A stretch of 64,000 bases of DNA from Bacteroidales bacterium. GTDB taxonomy: Bacteria; Bacteroidota; Bacteroidia; Bacteroidales; G3-4614. The DNA lies in NCBI GenBank assembly GCA_017521245.1, contig JAFXDI010000025.1, positions 1-64,000 on the forward strand. Direction: 5' to 3'. Of this stretch, positions 19,645 to 28,589 are shown piece by piece. Made by a program: the position numbers and the translations under genes. Under the pieces are notes generated by a model. The model was not told where the DNA came from. It saw only the letters and a list, made by a program, of their open reading frames with translations, and ran no database searches. Position 1 is the stretch's first letter. The number at the start of each line of letters is the position of its first letter.

Positions 19645-19645
19645 G

Positions 19646-20392
19646 ATGGAGACCAAGCCAAAAGAGTATTCAAAAACCTATAATATTGTAGCATCAGATT
19701 GTAATGCACAACGTGAAGTGACATTACCATTCCTTGCTAACAAAATATTGGATGTAGCAACTGAGCATGCCGATATATTAGGGATAGGATACGCTGATAT
19801 TACCCCTAAGAATCAAGCATGGGTGTTGGCACGATTGGCATTGGAGATGGATAGATATCCAAAACCATACGAAACATTAATCATAGAGACTTGGGTAGAG
19901 GATTGCAATAAACACTTTTCGGAGCGTAATTTCTGTATGAAAGATGCCAAAGGTAATATATATGGATATGCTCGCTCGGTGTGGTTTGTAATTGACTTAA
20001 CAACTCGCAAATCGTTAGATATAAGTTCATTCGCAGGAATGAAAGATATGATGTCAGAGCGAGTTTGTCCTATGACAAAAATAGGAAAGGTAAAACCTAT
20101 CACTTTTGGAGAAGGATTTATACACCAAGTAAAGACAGGAGATATAGATTACAATCGCCACTTTAATAGCGGAAAGCAGGTTGAGCATATAGTAAACCTT
20201 ATCCCAATGACCGATTTAGATACAAAGTATATAAATCGTTTTGAGATAAGTTATATGAATGAAGCACACTTCAATCAAGAGTTATCTCTAATGCGAGTAG
20301 AGGAGACTCCTGACAACTATGCGGCAGAGATGAAACCCACCGATGGTGGAGCAACAATATGTAGATGTAGAATAATTTTAAAAACGAGATAA
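19646..20392 (+). CDS. Acyl-ACP thioesterase
   Basis: Hydrolyses acyl-acyl carrier protein to free fatty acid. The 248-residue protein is a double hot-dog of the FatA/FatB-like bacterial family: SDCNAQREVTLPFLANKILDVATEHADILGIG, then NQAWVLARLALEMDRYP, and the second-domain motif DIDYNRHFNSGKQVEHIVN with the conserved Asp, Asn and His. The call rests on this motif and length. It sits inside the ilv operon, starting one base after ilvN and 33 bases before ilvC, a position I recall as conserved in Bacteroidetes. This may tie it to branched-chain acyl chains made from ilv intermediates, but that is inference. Confidence 0.88.
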   Translation: METKPKEYSKTYNIVASDCNAQREVTLPFLANKILDVATEHADILGIGYADITPKNQAWVLARLALEMDRYPKPYETLIIETWVEDCNKHFSERNFCMKDAKGNIYGYARSVWFVIDLTTRKSLDISSFAGMKDMMSERVCPMTKIGKVKPITFGEGFIHQVKTGDIDYNRHFNSGKQVEHIVNLIPMTDLDTKYINRFEISYMNEAHFNQELSLMRVEETPDNYAAEMKPTDGGATICRCRIILKTR

Positions 20393-20425
20393 TAAATTAA
20401 TTAACTTAATAAACAAAAAAAAATT

Positions 20426-21472
20426 ATGGCAATAATGAATTTTGGCGGAGTTGAAGAGAATGTAGTAACCCGCGAGGAATTTCCATTGGAAAAAGCAAGA
20501 GAAGTATTAAAAAACGAGACAATAGCAGTAATCGGATACGGAGTACAAGGTCCAGGACAAAGTCTTAACCTTCGAGATAACGGATTTAACGTAATCGTTG
20601 GACAACGTAAAGACTCAAAAACTTGGGATAAAGCAGTTGCTGATGGTTGGGTACCAGGTGAGACACTATTCGATATAAAAGAGGCTTGCGAGCGTGCAAC
20701 TATTATACAATATCTATTGTCAGATGCAGCACAAATTGAGGTATGGCCAACAGTAAAAGAGGCTCTTACTCCAGGTAAAGCACTTTATTTTTCACACGGA
20801 TTTGCAATCACATACAAAGAGCGTACAGGAATTGTTCCTCCAGCAGATGTTGACGTAATATTAGTAGCACCTAAAGGTTCAGGAACAAGTTTGCGCCGTA
20901 TGTTCTTGCAAGGACGCGGATTGAACTCAAGTTTTGCAATCTTCCAAGATGCAACAGGACGTGCAAAGGATCGCGTAATAGCATTAGGAATTGGAGTAGG
21001 ATCAGGATATTTGTTTGAGACAGACTTCAAGCGTGAGGTATATTCTGACTTAACAGGAGAGCGTGGAACATTGATGGGTGCAATACAAGGAATCTTTGCA
21101 GCACAATACGAAGTATTACGTGCAAACGGACACACTCCATCAGAGGCATTCAACGAAACAATTGAGGAGTTAACACAATCACTTATGCCACTTGTAGCAG
21201 AAAACGGAATGGATTGGATGTATGCAAACTGTTCAACAACTGCACAACGTGGAGCATTAGACTGGTGGAAAAAATTCCGCGATGCATCAAAACCCGTATT
21301 TGAGGAGTTGTATAGCGAGGTAGCAAAAGGAAACGAGGCTCAACGCTCAATCGACACCAATAGTCAACCAGGTTATCGCGATGGACTAAACAAAGAGTTA
21401 GAGGAATTGCGCAATAGCGAGATGTGGCAAGCAGGAGTTGTAGTGCGTAAATTACGTCCTGAGAACAACTAA
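20426..21472 (+). CDS. ilvC: Ketol-acid reductoisomerase
   Basis: Isomerises and reduces acetolactate to dihydroxyisovalerate with NAD(P)H and magnesium. The 348-residue enzyme is of the short class I type: Rossmann motif IAVIGYGVQGPGQSLNLRDNG, HGFAITYKERTGIVPP, APKGSGTSLRRMF, and the helical domain with the metal-binding DLTGERGTLMG and the Glu in ETIEELTQSLM. Last gene of the ilv operon; a 20-base-pair hairpin follows its stop. Confidence 0.96.
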   Translation: MAIMNFGGVEENVVTREEFPLEKAREVLKNETIAVIGYGVQGPGQSLNLRDNGFNVIVGQRKDSKTWDKAVADGWVPGETLFDIKEACERATIIQYLLSDAAQIEVWPTVKEALTPGKALYFSHGFAITYKERTGIVPPADVDVILVAPKGSGTSLRRMFLQGRGLNSSFAIFQDATGRAKDRVIALGIGVGSGYLFETDFKREVYSDLTGERGTLMGAIQGIFAAQYEVLRANGHTPSEAFNETIEELTQSLMPLVAENGMDWMYANCSTTAQRGALDWWKKFRDASKPVFEELYSEVAKGNEAQRSIDTNSQPGYRDGLNKELEELRNSEMWQAGVVVRKLRPENN

Positions 21473-21487
21473 AATTAACATATAAAG

Positions 21488-21530
21488 CACGACAGAAGGA
21501 TGACATTATTAATGTTATCCTTCTGTCGTG
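21488..21530. terminator. Long hairpin downstream of ilvC
   Basis: Arms 21488-21507 and 21511-21530: 20 base pairs with one G-T wobble and a three-base loop, 15 bases after the ilvC stop. It is followed by a run of A, not T, on the plus strand, so if it ends ilv transcription it is not a textbook intrinsic terminator. Confidence 0.65.
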
Positions 21531-21595
21531 AAAAAAAAATAGTTGTACCCTACAACATATAACTATAAAAACTTTCTAATCGAAGTGTAAAAAAA

Positions 21596-21625
21596 GTGAG
21601 GAGAAATCTCTCGATTTATCCTCAC
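21596..21625 (-). terminator. Hairpin with minus-strand T-run
   Basis: Arms GTGAGGA (21596-21602) and TCCTCAC (21619-21625) continue inward with AAATC/GATTT. On the minus strand the stem is followed by about seven T, so it reads as a terminator for leftward transcription, although no minus-strand gene lies to its right. Confidence 0.5.
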
Positions 21626-21712
21626 CAAACCAATTTATAAACTAAACGAAAATATATAACACTATTATGGTTATCAACTCTTTTGGTAGTTACAAAGTTA
21701 TAACCTAAAAAA

Positions 21713-21752
21713 TAGTAATACAATACTCAAAAAAGAGTATTTTGTATTACTA
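21713..21752. repeat. Hairpin with 16-bp stem and two-base bulge
   Basis: Arms 21713-21728 and 21735-21752 are complementary except for two extra bases in the second arm; loop of six A. A smaller stem (21754-21760 with 21777-21783) follows directly. Confidence 0.6.
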
Positions 21753-21816
21753 GTACCAAACTAATAGTAACAAAAATTTGGTATTGGAGATAAATATTTG
21801 ATAAAGATAAAAAATA

Positions 21817-21839
21817 ATTGAGAATAAATCATTCTCAAT
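21817..21839. repeat. Nine-base-pair inverted repeat
   Basis: ATTGAGAAT (21817-21825) and ATTCTCAAT (21831-21839), spacer of five bases, in the leader region of the polysaccharide export gene. Confidence 0.55.
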
Positions 21840-21867
21840 ACAATATAAGAGTATATTCCCACGTTAT

Positions 21868-21888
21868 AATGTTACATATTGTAACATT
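21868..21888. promoter_or_regulatory. Operator-like palindrome before the export gene
   Basis: AATGTTACA and TGTAACATT separated by three bases, ending 33 bases before the ATG of the Wza-like gene. Perfect nine-base arms at this position could bind a dimeric regulator or form an RNA hairpin. Confidence 0.45.
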
Positions 21889-21921
21889 TAGTAAAAAACA
21901 AATGAAATAAAATATCAAATT

Positions 21922-24357
21922 ATGAGAAAGAAAATATTACTATTGTCGTTGTTGCTCATGTTTTTGTCTCTCCCTGCAATAGCTCAAACAATGTCGGATG
22001 AGGAGGTTTTGGAATATGTAAAAAGCGCAACAGAACGAGGAGAGTCTCAAAAGCAGATAGTAGCGGATTTAGCGGCAAAAGGAGTAACGCGAGCACAAGC
22101 CGAAAGAATCAAAGCAAAATATGATGAAACATCAATAAATACAAAAAGTGCAGTTGCGAAAAATCGAATGAGAAATAGCGATGAACTCTCTTCTCAAATG
22201 TTTGACGGAACTCAGAACAGTTTATTTCAAACAGGGTCAAATATAGAAGAAGAACAACCTGTAAAAGTAGAAGATTTATTTTTTGATACACAATCTATTG
22301 TTGGCGAGATATTTGGTCGCAGTATATTTAAAAACAGAAACTTAACATTTGCTCCACGTCAAAACATAGCAACACCTGATAACTACAAGTTAGGTCCTGG
22401 AGATGAGGTGATAATTGATATTTGGGGAGCAAGTCAGAATAGTATAAGAGAGAAAATATCCCCTGATGGATATATAGTTATTCAAAATTTAGGATTGGTA
22501 TATCTTAACGGAAAAACCATAGAGGATGCAACATCGTATCTTAAAGAACAATTTGCTAAGATATATTCGGGAATTTCAGATGATGCCAACTCAAAGATAA
22601 GTGTATCGTTAGGACAAATCAGAACAATACAAGTGAATGTAATGGGTGAGGTAGAGACGCCCGGAACATACTCACTATCATCTTTATCTTCTGTATTTCA
22701 CGCATTATATAGTGCGGGAGGAATAAATCATCGAGGAAGTTTGCGAAACATACAGATAGTACGTAATGGAAAGAAGATTGATTCGGTTGATATATACGAA
22801 TATATCCTAAAAGGCAATGTAATAGGTGATTTGCGCCTACAAGATGGAGATGCCATAATAGTCCCAACATACGAGAATCTTGTCTCTATTGAAGGAAATG
22901 TAAAACGCCCTATGAATTATGAGATGAAGAGTGGCGAAACAGTTGCAGATTTGATTTCGTTCTCAGGCGATTTTATGGGAGATGCATACAAAGACCATAT
23001 CACTTTAACTCGCAAGAGTAGTAAAGAGTATGAAGTATGTACCATAGATTCTGATGAATATGCAACTTTTGCTTTACAAGATGGAGATAAAGCTGAAGTA
23101 GGAGCAATAATTGATCGTTTAAAAAATAAATTGGAGATAAAGGGTGCTGTCTATCGTCCGGGAGTATATCAATATAGCGATAAGATAAAAACAGTAAAAC
23201 AATTAATTGAAAAGGCAGATGGAATAATGGGAGATGCCTTTTTAGGAAGAGCAGTGATGCATCGTGAACACGAAGATTTAACATTAGAAGTAATACAAGT
23301 AGATGTAAAAGGAATATTAAATGGTTCGGTAGCAGATATTCAATTACAAAAAGGCGATGTGTTATACATACCCAGTATTTACGATCTTAAAGATTTAGGA
23401 TCAATATCAGTATTTGGAGAGGTTGCACGTCCAGGAGAGTTTCCCTTTGCTGAAAATACAACAATAGAAGATATTATAATCCAAGCAGGAGGACTAAAAG
23501 AGTCTGCATCAACAGTGCGAGTAGATGTCTCTCGAAGAATAAAAAACAGTAGAGGAACAGAAGCAACAAAAGAGACAGCTGAGATGTTCTCATTTTCACT
23601 TAAGGAGGGATTTGTAATAGATGGAACTCCAGGATTTATATTAGAACCATACGACCAAGTATTTGTTAGAAAAAGTCCGGCATATAAAAGACAGATAAAT
23701 GTGCAAATAAAAGGAGAGGTGTTGTACGAAGGAACATACTCCCTAACTCAACGTAATGAGCGATTAAGTGACCTTGTTAAGAAAGCAGGAGGAGTAATTG
23801 ATGGAGCATATATTAAAGGAGCAAGATTACTTCGTAGAATAAACGATGATGAGAGAGTAAAGATGCAAAAGACTCTTGATCTCGTATCGCAAAATAGCGA
23901 TTCTCTTGACGTGAAGAAATTGGAGTTAGGTAATGAATATTATGTAGGAATTGATTTAGAGAAAGCTCTAAATAACCCTGGAAGTAGTATTGATCTAGTA
24001 TTAAGAGAGGGAGACGTTTTAGTCATACCAGAATTCAATAATACAGTAAGAATAAGTGGAGCAGTGTTATATCCCAATACAGTTGTATTCTCTGATAATA
24101 AAAAAGTTTCGCACTATGTTGAACAAGCAGGAGGATATGCTCCTAAGTCTAAAAAGAACAAGGCCTTTGTATTGTATATGAATGGTCAAATAGCAAGAGC
24201 AAAGAAGAGTAGTAAAAATGTAATCCAACCGGGATGTGAGGTTATTGTGCCAAACCGAGGAGGAGCAAGGTTTAACATAGCAAACATTATGGCATTTGCA
24301 ACAAGTGCTGCATCGTTGGCAACAATGGTAGCAACAATTGCCAATATTACAAAGTAG
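21922..24357 (+). CDS. Wza-like polysaccharide export protein with multiple SLBB domains
   Basis: Outer-membrane or periplasmic export component for capsule or exopolysaccharide. The 811-residue product has a signal peptide (1-21, cleaved after AIAQ), a charged helical region, the Poly_export domain (LGPGDEVIIDIWGASQNSIREKISPDGYIVIQNLGLVYLNG is its core, near residues 155-200), then a string of about five to six SLBB repeats (e.g. VNVMGEVETPGTYSL, VFGEVARPGEFPF, VQIKGEVLYEGTYSL). It ends in a hydrophobic Ala/Thr-rich segment. It is much longer than E. coli Wza (about 380). It stands alone, with no glycosyltransferases or Wzc next to it. Confidence 0.9.
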   Translation: MRKKILLLSLLLMFLSLPAIAQTMSDEEVLEYVKSATERGESQKQIVADLAAKGVTRAQAERIKAKYDETSINTKSAVAKNRMRNSDELSSQMFDGTQNSLFQTGSNIEEEQPVKVEDLFFDTQSIVGEIFGRSIFKNRNLTFAPRQNIATPDNYKLGPGDEVIIDIWGASQNSIREKISPDGYIVIQNLGLVYLNGKTIEDATSYLKEQFAKIYSGISDDANSKISVSLGQIRTIQVNVMGEVETPGTYSLSSLSSVFHALYSAGGINHRGSLRNIQIVRNGKKIDSVDIYEYILKGNVIGDLRLQDGDAIIVPTYENLVSIEGNVKRPMNYEMKSGETVADLISFSGDFMGDAYKDHITLTRKSSKEYEVCTIDSDEYATFALQDGDKAEVGAIIDRLKNKLEIKGAVYRPGVYQYSDKIKTVKQLIEKADGIMGDAFLGRAVMHREHEDLTLEVIQVDVKGILNGSVADIQLQKGDVLYIPSIYDLKDLGSISVFGEVARPGEFPFAENTTIEDIIIQAGGLKESASTVRVDVSRRIKNSRGTEATKETAEMFSFSLKEGFVIDGTPGFILEPYDQVFVRKSPAYKRQINVQIKGEVLYEGTYSLTQRNERLSDLVKKAGGVIDGAYIKGARLLRRINDDERVKMQKTLDLVSQNSDSLDVKKLELGNEYYVGIDLEKALNNPGSSIDLVLREGDVLVIPEFNNTVRISGAVLYPNTVVFSDNKKVSHYVEQAGGYAPKSKKNKAFVLYMNGQIARAKKSSKNVIQPGCEVIVPNRGGARFNIANIMAFATSAASLATMVATIANITK

Positions 24358-24401
24358 GGTAATTCTTAGCGTAGGGTATTGTGTATTTGTGAAAAATATA
24401 T

Positions 24402-24409
24402 TAATTTTG
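24402..24409 (+). promoter_or_regulatory. -7 element for rpsP
   Basis: TAATTTTG followed by CATC, 42 bases before the rpsP ATG; ATTG at 24378-24381 lies 20 bases upstream. Confidence 0.55.
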
Positions 24410-24451
24410 CATCGCTAAAAAATATAATAACCCTTTAAAAATTTAATTCAA

Positions 24452-25000
24452 ATGGCAACAAAAATTAGATTGCAACGTCACGGACGCAAAGACGCTCCTT
24501 TTTATCACATTGTAATCGCCGATAGCAGGGCACCACGAGATGGTAAGTTTATTGAAAGGATAGGTTCATATAATCCGAACACTAATCCTGCTACAATAAA
24601 TTTGAACTTCGACAGGGCTTTATATTGGTTACAAACAGGTGCGCAACCAACAGACACAACTCGTAACATTCTTTCAGCACAAGGAGTGCTTATGAAAAAA
24701 CACCTTCTTGGTGGTGTTGCTAAGGGTGCGTTCACAGCAGAAGAGGCTGAGAAACGTTTTGAAGCTTGGGTGGCTAACAAACAAAAAGGAGTTGAGACAT
24801 TCAAAGCACAATTAACAGCTGCAAAAGCAGAGGATGTAAAAAAACGTCTTGAGGCAGAAAAAGCAGTAAATGCTGCTAAAGCAGAAGAGGTATCTAAAAA
24901 ACGTGCAGAGAAAGCAGCAGAATTAGCTGCAGCAGCAGCTGAGGCAGCAGCCGAGGCTACTGAAGAGGCTCCAGCAACAGAGGAGACTCCAGCAGAATAA
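24452..25000 (+). CDS. rpsP: 30S ribosomal protein S16 with long Ala/Glu-rich tail
   Basis: Small-subunit assembly protein. The first ~85 residues match S16 ([53 protein letters not shown]). The product is 182 residues, about twice the E. coli length. The extra part is a charged helix followed by a tail of Ala, Glu, Lys and Thr; Bacteroidetes S16 proteins commonly have such extensions. It is followed by a strong terminator, so it is transcribed on its own. Confidence 0.96.
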   Translation: MATKIRLQRHGRKDAPFYHIVIADSRAPRDGKFIERIGSYNPNTNPATINLNFDRALYWLQTGAQPTDTTRNILSAQGVLMKKHLLGGVAKGAFTAEEAEKRFEAWVANKQKGVETFKAQLTAAKAEDVKKRLEAEKAVNAAKAEEVSKKRAEKAAELAAAAAEAAAEATEEAPATEETPAE

Positions 25001-25021
25001 TAAATATCTCAACGAACAATA

Positions 25022-25052
25022 AAGCAATCATCTTTGATGGTTGCTTTTTTTT
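25022..25052 (+). terminator. Intrinsic terminator of rpsP
   Basis: Arms 25022-25031 and 25037-25046 form ten base pairs (one wobble) with a five-base loop, followed by a run of T to 25052. Confidence 0.85.
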
Positions 25053-25150
25053 GTTTCTCAACTTTTTGCTTTTAATCGCCATAATAACTCTAATGGACTT
25101 AAATACTCTATCCTTCTCTACTATAAAATAAATTGTAATAAAATATGTAG

Positions 25151-25186
25151 TTTGCTATATAAACTCAAAAAAAAATGGTAACTTCG
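25151..25186 (+). promoter_or_regulatory. Putative promoter of rpiB
   Basis: TAACTTCG at 25179-25186, one mismatch from the -7 consensus; TTTG at 25151-25154, 24 bases upstream. Confidence 0.45.
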
Positions 25187-25217
25187 CAAAAAGAATAAAA
25201 TTAAACAATATAATATT

Positions 25218-25667
25218 ATGGCTATTTTAAAAGAAGGATTACCTGTTGGTTTAGCATGCGACCATGCAGGATTTGAGGCAAAAGAGGTAATTAAATCTCT
25301 ATTATCGGAGATGGGAATAGAGTTTAAGGATTTTGGATGCTACTCAACAGAAAGTGTTGATTATCCAGATTTTGCACACCCATTAGCCTCAGCTGTTGAG
25401 TCTGGAGAGTGTTATCCTGGTTTTGCAGTATGTGGTAGTGGAAACGGAATTAATATGACGCTAAACAAACACCAAGGTATTCGTTCGGCATTGTGCTGGA
25501 GTGAGGAGATAGCATCATTGGCTCGTCAACATAACGATGCAAATGTATGTGTAATGCCTGGAAGATTTATACCTGAGGAGACAGTAAAAGCGATAGCAAA
25601 AATATTTTTAGATACAGAGTATGAGGGTGGACGTCACCAACGTCGCATTGATAAGATTCCTTTGTAA
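25218..25667 (+). CDS. rpiB: Ribose-5-phosphate isomerase B
   Basis: Interconverts ribose-5-phosphate and ribulose-5-phosphate in the pentose phosphate pathway. The 149-residue protein shows ACDHAGFEAK near the N-terminus, YPDFAHPLA, the catalytic Cys segment AVCGSGNGINMTLNKHQGIRSALCW and the C-terminal GGRHQRRIDKI. Normal length, single gene, with a terminator shared with the convergent sulfotransferase gene. Confidence 0.95.
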   Translation: MAILKEGLPVGLACDHAGFEAKEVIKSLLSEMGIEFKDFGCYSTESVDYPDFAHPLASAVESGECYPGFAVCGSGNGINMTLNKHQGIRSALCWSEEIASLARQHNDANVCVMPGRFIPEETVKAIAKIFLDTEYEGGRHQRRIDKIPL

Positions 25668-25718
25668 TATCAATGGTTGTATATGAAAGTATAGAATTGC
25701 GTTCAATAGATTCTAAAA

Positions 25719-25746
25719 AAAACGACTACCATTCGGTAGTCGTTTT
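25719..25746. terminator. Bidirectional terminator between rpiB and sulfotransferase genes
   Basis: A perfect 12-base-pair stem (25719-25730 with 25735-25746) with a four-base loop, flanked by A on the left and T on the right, so it works for both convergent genes. Confidence 0.85.
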
Positions 25747-25768
25747 CTCTGTATAAAGGAGTCTATTG

Positions 25769-26884
25769 TTAATCCTTATTATCTAAGTTGTAGTTCCATT
25801 GTTTAAGAGCATATCCCCAATGCTTATCAACCAATTTAACAGTTTCAGGTTTGTATTTATAAGCGTTCTTTTTATGACCTTTTTTCTTACCAATGTATGC
25901 CTCAATAGCATCCTTAGCATCTTCCCAACCGCCAAGAGAAAGTTTCTCATATATCTCTTTAGTTTTACCAAAAGGATCTGCTTCAAAGTCTTCAAACCTA
26001 AGTTCTATAAGGTTTCCTTCGGGGATAAGACCTTTGTCTGCTTCGTAACGATTATACAATCTTGTGTAAGTCTCTAAAATATCTTTATCCAATTCCTCCA
26101 TTGAGTAATCTTGTAATTTAAGAGGTTGAATAGTCTTGGAGAAGAAGTTACGAGTAGATTCTAAAACAGTGTATGGGTTACGAACCAAATATATGAATTT
26201 TGCATTTGGGAACATCTCCAATAAGAATTTAATTCTTCCAGTGTGAGGAGGATTCTTAGAAAGGTATCTTTTGCCCTTAGTATCCCAAACTGAAGTCTTA
26301 ACCAAACGTTCGTAGCACTCTTTAAAAGATGCTTTCTCCTCATCAGTGATAGTTTCAAATAAAAGATATTTGCTTCTATACTCCTCGGTAGATTGAGGAA
26401 AAATCCAAAAGTTATAGAATGAGTATGGCGACATATTTGATAATGCAAACTCCTCTTCTTGAGGTTGGTCTGTACTCAATTCCATATTGTCTGCTTCGCG
26501 TTTTGCTGGCATAGCCAATGCCGCCATCTTTTTGAAGAACCATTTTATGGTAAACATCATAAAGGGGAAAACTGTTTGGTAAGTTGTAGTGAAACCAAAC
26601 TGTTTATCACATGCAAAAACGTTGTGGACAAATGTTGTTCCGCTTCTCCAGTGCCCAATAATAAATAGGGGAGAGTCGTTAAGTTTTGTATTGCCTAATC
26701 TCTTTTTATACCTCCTGTTTTCAATAAAGTTTATTGAACTTAATATGCGACAAATAAGTTTAGTGAAACGATATTTAGCCTTGTATTTCTTGTCAACTCT
26801 TCTACCTTCGCATACTCCCTTAAAGGTCTTCCACGAAGCACCAACTAAAGTGTTTGCAGGAAGTTTTTGAAAATTAAATCCCAT
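25769..26884 (-). CDS. PAPS-dependent sulfotransferase
   Basis: Transfers a sulfo group from PAPS to an acceptor. The 371-residue protein has the 5'-phosphosulfate loop HWRSGTT (residues 78-84), the 3'-phosphate motif LVRNPYTVLESTRNF (Arg235, Ser243) and KNPPHTGRI between them, as in the Sulfotransfer_3 family. There is no signal peptide, so it acts in the cytoplasm. It starts 13 bases after cysN and ends the cluster, downstream of all enzymes needed to make PAPS. Length and context resemble Bacteroides BT_0416-type enzymes reported, from memory, to sulfonate cholesterol and other steroids. The acceptor here is not shown by the sequence; glycan or lipid acceptors remain possible. Confidence 0.88.
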   Translation of the reverse strand: MGFNFQKLPANTLVGASWKTFKGVCEGRRVDKKYKAKYRFTKLICRILSSINFIENRRYKKRLGNTKLNDSPLFIIGHWRSGTTFVHNVFACDKQFGFTTTYQTVFPFMMFTIKWFFKKMAALAMPAKREADNMELSTDQPQEEEFALSNMSPYSFYNFWIFPQSTEEYRSKYLLFETITDEEKASFKECYERLVKTSVWDTKGKRYLSKNPPHTGRIKFLLEMFPNAKFIYLVRNPYTVLESTRNFFSKTIQPLKLQDYSMEELDKDILETYTRLYNRYEADKGLIPEGNLIELRFEDFEADPFGKTKEIYEKLSLGGWEDAKDAIEAYIGKKKGHKKNAYKYKPETVKLVDKHWGYALKQWNYNLDNKD

Positions 26885-26897
26885 TCTCTTATTTTTC

Positions 26898-28565
26898 TTA
26901 AATTAAAGATTCAACATCAAGTGTAACATTGCCTTCTTTAGCATTGCAAACAATAACATCGTTATCAACCAATCCATTTATAACAATTACTGAGTAGCCT
27001 TGTTGTGCAACTTTCTTGGCAATAGCCATAGCGTCTTGTTTATTATCCACATCATTAGCGTTAATGACAATAGGCATAGCACCTATATCAAATAATCTGC
27101 GTTCAAGGGTATAAGTGAACTCGTTTAAGCACTCGCTGTTATCAGAGTTAACAACAAAAACTTTACCATCAACACCCGTAAGTTTCTTGCGGTCAGCAAC
27201 TGAAACAAGAGAGTTTCCTGCTCTCATTGTCACTTTGTCCTCTTCGGTTATCTTAGAAGTAAGGTCTTTTTCGTCAACCTCGCCAATAATCATACCAACA
27301 GCCGAAGTGTTGTTTGTAATAGGATCTATGATAATAAATGAACCACAGTTTTTGTTTTTGGTATACGGATCAAAGAATATAGGTTCATTAGTAACAAAAA
27401 CTGCTTTACCAATTTCATTTAACGATAGAGCATTGCAATCTGATTTCTCCATAGTGTTCACATCAACTTTGTAACGAATTTGGTCAATTCTTACGCGAGT
27501 TGTGTGTGTAGTTTGTTTGATGAAGTATTGTTGATCGGGATTCATACCCTTCTCATCCATCCATACCAACATAGCCTCAAAGTTTCGGCTAACAATAGGC
27601 TTGTTATTTGTATGAACAATCATCTCTCCACGAGAAATGTCAATCTCATCCTCAAGAGTGATAGTTACTGATTGAGGAGGAAATGCGTAATCAACCTCTC
27701 CTTCGTATGTGTGAATACCTTTAACTCTTGAAGTTTTACCCGAAGGAATAGCCATAACCTCATCTCCTTTGCGAACAACGCCTGATGCAACCTTTCCGCA
27801 GAAACCTCTAAAGTCGAGGTTAGGACGAAGAACATATTGAACTGGGTATCTGAAATCTTCAAAGTTATTATCGTTTGCAATCTCAACAGTCTCAAGGTAG
27901 TCAAGTAGAGGAATACCATCAAACCAAGGAGTATTCTCCGATTTGTTTACAACGTTATCTCCTTTAAGAGCCGATAGTGGGAAACATTTGACATCGGGAA
28001 TATTCAAAGGAGCAATAAAGTCGGTATAATCTTTAACAATCTTGTCGAATACCTCTTTGCTGTAATCTACAAGGTCCATTTTGTTTACAGCCAATATAAC
28101 GTGCTTAATACCCAAAAGCGACACTAAATATGAGTGGCGACGAGTTTGAGTAATAACACCGGTACGAGCATCAACCAATATAATTGCAAGGTTAGCAGTA
28201 GAACCTCCGGTAATCATATTGCGAGTATATTGCTCGTGTCCCGGAGTGTCTGCAATAATAAATTTACGTTTGTTGGTAGAGAAGTAACGATATGCAACGT
28301 CAATGGTAATACCTTGCTCACGTTCTGCCTTTAAACCATCCAACAAAAGTGCGTAGTCAATATTGTTTTCTCCGGCATTACCAACACGCTCACTATCTCT
28401 CTCAAGTGCATCTAATTGGTCTTCGTATAGTTTTTTACTATCAAAAAGAAGTTTACCAATAAGAGTTGATTTTCCATCATCAACTGAACCTGCGGTAAGA
28501 AGACGTAAAAGGTCTTTCTTTTCGTCTTGATCTAAAAACTCTTTAATATTTAATGTTTGATTCAT
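26898..28565 (-). CDS. cysN: Sulfate adenylyltransferase subunit 1 (GTPase) with degenerate APS-kinase-like tail
   Basis: GTPase subunit of ATP sulfurylase; GTP hydrolysis drives formation of APS from ATP and sulfate. The 555-residue product has G1 GSVDDGKST (26-34), [12 protein letters not shown] (106-117) and NKMD (161-164), followed by the EF-Tu-like domains II and III. E. coli CysN is about 475 residues. The extra C-terminus (about 460-545) aligns without gaps to the APS kinase CysC of the same cluster ([10 protein letters not shown] against ALERELHNAG), but the P-loop and the DGDN motif are gone. It is therefore a CysN-CysC fusion whose kinase part appears dead. It starts 24 bases after cysD. 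Confidence 0.95.
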   Translation of the reverse strand: MNQTLNIKEFLDQDEKKDLLRLLTAGSVDDGKSTLIGKLLFDSKKLYEDQLDALERDSERVGNAGENNIDYALLLDGLKAEREQGITIDVAYRYFSTNKRKFIIADTPGHEQYTRNMITGGSTANLAIILVDARTGVITQTRRHSYLVSLLGIKHVILAVNKMDLVDYSKEVFDKIVKDYTDFIAPLNIPDVKCFPLSALKGDNVVNKSENTPWFDGIPLLDYLETVEIANDNNFEDFRYPVQYVLRPNLDFRGFCGKVASGVVRKGDEVMAIPSGKTSRVKGIHTYEGEVDYAFPPQSVTITLEDEIDISRGEMIVHTNNKPIVSRNFEAMLVWMDEKGMNPDQQYFIKQTTHTTRVRIDQIRYKVDVNTMEKSDCNALSLNEIGKAVFVTNEPIFFDPYTKNKNCGSFIIIDPITNNTSAVGMIIGEVDEKDLTSKITEEDKVTMRAGNSLVSVADRKKLTGVDGKVFVVNSDNSECLNEFTYTLERRLFDIGAMPIVINANDVDNKQDAMAIAKKVAQQGYSVIVINGLVDNDVIVCNAKEGNVTLDVESLI

Positions 28566-28589
28566 CTTCTAAAAAAATTAAACAGGTTC

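Noticed and set aside
21488-21888. Invertible promoter (phase-variable capsule switch)
   Set aside because: The inverted repeats here are short stem-loops with small spacers, not identical repeats flanking a promoter segment, and no invertase gene is near.
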